64,000 bases of DNA from Urophycis tenuis. Its lineage: Eukaryota > Chordata > Actinopteri > Gadiformes > Phycidae. The stretch spans positions 7,165,934 to 7,229,933 of the forward strand of contig JAXIVH010000019.1 of the NCBI GenBank assembly GCA_036785325.1. The letters are read 5' to 3'. This document shows positions 1 to 64,000 of the stretch, in pieces. The notes under the pieces were generated by a model. That model saw nothing but the letters and a program-made list of their open reading frames with translations. It was not told where the DNA came from and did no database searches. How positions within the stretch are numbered: position 1 is the stretch's first letter; every line of letters starts with the position of its first letter. A program made the position numbers and the translations under genes.

Positions 1-1050
1 TTACAGAAATTTGGTGTGAAGAAGAATAATATGACGAAAAGAGATATGTCTAGATTTATAGAGTGCATAGTTCCTATGCACAATAATAATGGAATGCAAG
101 CGGTAGACTAAAAACTGCATGAATACTTTCGGATATATGAACCCGTTCTGTACAGTCTTGGTTCAAAATTCTTTATTCAATTTTCAGCACAATTACTCAA
201 AGTGATCGAATGGGTTTTGCATTTATGAGGTAATTAGTAAGTGTTCAAAGTCTCATGGAGCCAAGTAATTAAGATGTATTACACATCATTATTAATTTAT
301 TTGGATGTGGTACCTTTGTTCCCTGTGTGTGTTGTGTGTTGTTACTTCGCCCCCACTGTCAATATGGGAAATGAGTAGTCTCCAGATATTACTTTTTTTT
401 TCCAGTGATGAAGGCAAATGAACAAACTAACCAGCAAAAACAGAAATATGTGAAGAAACAATATGTTTAAAAGTTATAAGTTAATAGTTTTTGGAGTTTT
501 ATTTCCTATATTTTATTTTGCATCGAATCTGATCCCCAAAGATAAAATCGGCAACAATAATTGGTCATTATAAAAATCATATTCAGGTTACAGTTAAATG
601 AAGGTACTTTTTGCTTTCGCAATAACCGCCTTTAAAAAATTAACTCCACTAACTCCATTTCATGGTTCCCTCCCTAACCCCTTCATGTTGATATGAATAT
701 TTCAATTTGTGATGTGAGTTTCAAGCATATGGTGATTGATATGTCCTCTGCTCTCTCCAACTGCTCATCTACTGGGACCCCTTTTCTGTCTCCCTCTCTC
801 TCGCCAAAATCACCAAATTGTCTCTATCTTTCTCTGAGAATCTTTCTCTCTCTCTATCTCATCAATCTGATCTATTGTTCCCTCACTGTCTTTCTTCCTC
901 TCTCTCTGTCTCTCGCTTTCTCATCCATCTGATCTGTCCTGCCCTCACTCTCTGTCTCTCTGTCTGTCTCTCTGTCTCAATCTGTCTATCTCCCGTTGTT
1001 TTCTCTGTCATTCTATATTGCGCTCTCTATCATTAATCTGATCCACCGTT

Positions 1051-1092
<42 letters not shown>

Positions 1093-1146
1093 CTCTCTCT
1101 CCATATCTCCCCCTTTCTTTTCTCTATCTATCTTTCTCTCCTCTAG
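1..1146 (+). other. End of the intron upstream of CUB7
   Basis: Positions 1-660 are AT-rich and show no coding signal. From about 760 the plus strand turns strongly pyrimidine-rich (tctctctgtctc-type sequence), with a C run near 1050-1060 and (CT)n at about 1061-1088, ending in the acceptor at 1145-1146. Open frames here are Ser/Leu-rich readings of that tract. Confidence 0.8.
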
Positions 1147-62264
<61,118 letters not shown>

Positions 62265-64000
62265 GTAGGTGGCCCCGTCTCCCCCTCCTCCCCTCCTCCT
62301 CTCCCCACACCAAACGCCGGCCCCCTCACAAACACAACCGGCATGAGATCAAAACACACGTTGGAGAGAGAGAAAAAAAAAGAATAAAGATGTTTTTGCC
62401 TGGGGGCATGTCTCATTGGAGGATTGTTTTTCGTGTCAACACGGCGCTCCCACAGGCGAGGATCATAATTTAGGCCTGCTGTTTACAGAGCTAAATGAAG
62501 GGGGAAGGCACCTGGCTCTCTGCCCCTCGTTTCCCTCTCTGTTGCCATGGGTAACGCTGAGGCACTTGCTTTTTCCCGCAGTTTGTTCCTTCTGTTTCGT
62601 CTCGGCCCCGTGAAGGGTGGGTTGAGGCGTGCTGCTGCAGAATGTCTTGTTTTTTTTTTTTTAATGAAGTGCTTAAAACAAGGCTCTCTTGGTTCACCGT
62701 CAACAATGTACTCTCTCCTCCGCGCAGCTAAGCCCCTCCCCCAGCCGACAGCCCCCTTGCCCAGCCACATCCTACCCCCCCACCCCTCCACCCGCCTCCA
62801 TCACAGACCCCCAACCACCGCCCAGTGCCATTACCACCCACCACCTACCTCCATCACAGACCACCTTCCTTCAACAACCGCCAACCACTTCCACTTCCCT
62901 CCACCATTGTCATTCCATCCCCTACGTTCCCTCGCCCCCGTCAGATTTCTATTCTTGTCCCAACGGCTCATGCCTCACCGCACCACGCGACAGATGGGGC
63001 GGAAGTGACATCTCACGAGCCACAAGTTTCTGGGGCCAGTGTGGGGCTATGCGGCCGTCTGCGGGGATGGATTAGCCCCGGACCCGGACGAATCCGTGAG
63101 CTCATGTTTTATTTGCTCTGGCAGATGGTCTGGCCCTCCTCCCGTTCAGACAGATTTCCAGCCGACCTGACCCGGGCCGGGCCAATCACAACCGTTTATC
63201 TTCTATGGGCTTCGGTTTGACACAATTGACTGTCCAGAGGAGCGACGTTGAGGCGTTTTTTTTTTTTTGTAAACAAACAAAATGGCTGCCGCTGATGTGG
63301 AACGGCGTGTTGAAACCGCTTTTGCGACGGCATCAAACTCACTGGACGGTGTATTTTCACTGCATTTAAAAGCTTTTTTTTGTTGATGAAGCAAGATGTG
63401 TTCGCCATACTGTGGATGAGATTTGGCAAAAATGTAGCTTGCCAACCATTGCTCTGCACTGCGTCACATGTTTTGTTGCTCTGATCGGTTGTTGGCCCGT
63501 CCAATTGCGCCCGGAGGCATTTTGGTCTGTGGCCGTTGATAATGCGCCTTGGAAACTGAAAATGAACTGCGAAGTTCAAGACTGATACGCATTTGCGAAT
63601 TGGTCTGGTGGTGTCAGGCTACGGATGGATTGGTTGGAAGTGGGAAAACAGATGGCAACGGTAGATCCTACATCTACAACCGTGTTCTCTATCAATCCTC
63701 CACCTCCCTCCTCCGCCCTCTCGTCTCCTTCCTCTCTCTCTCGCTCTGGTTTGCTTGCGCTCTCTCTCACTTAAGACGGATGAAATGTCTTCCATCAACT
63801 GCTTTGGTGAACTCTCCCTCCAATCCCACCCCCCCACTCATTATCTTTCCCTTTCTCTGACTTGCCATTTTCACTCTCACACTCTCTCTCTCTAGCTCTC
63901 TTTTTCTTTCTTCTTTTTTTTATTTCAACGTCACTCTGTCGCCTCATTTAGATGTGTGTTCATCCCTGTCATCCCCAAAGACCTGTAGAAGATTCTCTCT
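62265..64000 (+). other. Start of the intron after CUB14
   Basis: A GC-rich beginning, then a C/A-rich stretch at about 62740-62930 with loose repeats of cctccatcacagacc. No exon of the C-terminal sushi array is visible before the window ends. The last 300 bp are pyrimidine-rich on the plus strand. Confidence 0.75.

Overview
The window is vertebrate genomic DNA, most likely from a ray-finned fish. It carries an internal stretch of one very large plus-strand gene. From position 1147 to 62264 I find 27 consecutive internal exons with consensus splice sites. They join in one open frame of 3,981 bases (1,327 codons) without a stop or frameshift. The product alternates CUB and sushi (complement control protein, CCP) domains: eight CUBs separated by seven sushi domains. 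That is the layout of the CSMD (CUB and Sushi Multiple Domains) family. From remembered family sequences the best match is CSMD2 rather than CSMD1 or CSMD3; no alignment was run. If the last CUB here is CUB14, as the family layout implies, the window covers CUB7 to CUB14. The start codon, signal peptide, CUB1-6, the C-terminal sushi array, the transmembrane segment and the cytoplasmic tail lie outside.

Layout: 1-2410, intron tail, CUB7 and sushi; 2411-16102, two long introns around CUB8 and its sushi; 18058-22273, CUB9 and sushi; 24190-30153, CUB10 (three exons) and sushi; 31063-38597, CUB11 (three exons) and a sushi split in two; 40301-43355, CUB12 and sushi; 46412-51049, CUB13 and a split sushi; 51050-60156, a 9.1 kb repeat-rich intron; 60157-62264, CUB14; 62265-64000, intron. 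Every domain starts and ends in phase 1, so each CUB or sushi is an exchangeable in-frame module. No second gene, no minus-strand gene and no genuine RNA gene is supported.

CSMD proteins are single-pass membrane proteins mainly of brain. They are linked to complement control and to dendrite and synapse development (family knowledge). CUB and sushi domains are extracellular binding modules, and many N-glycosylation sequons here fit that location.

The non-coding 94% is rich in short tandem repeats: (CA/GT)n, (CT/GA)n, (AT)n, (ATC)n, (CTCA)n and long G or C runs. Several touch splice sites. There are also tRNA-derived SINEs with the common teleost tail (GCAGACGCTTTTATCC-like), a 713-bp hAT-like non-autonomous transposon, a second dispersed teleost-type element, and several local duplications and inverted repeats. 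The repeat content and the compact gene point to a teleost; the extreme microsatellite density would suit a codfish relative, but that is a guess. I did not find a novel biological system. The most unusual signals are microsatellites embedded in splice acceptors, above all the (GT)n tract before the 70-bp exon at 38528, and duplicated intron blocks whose microsatellites have changed motif.
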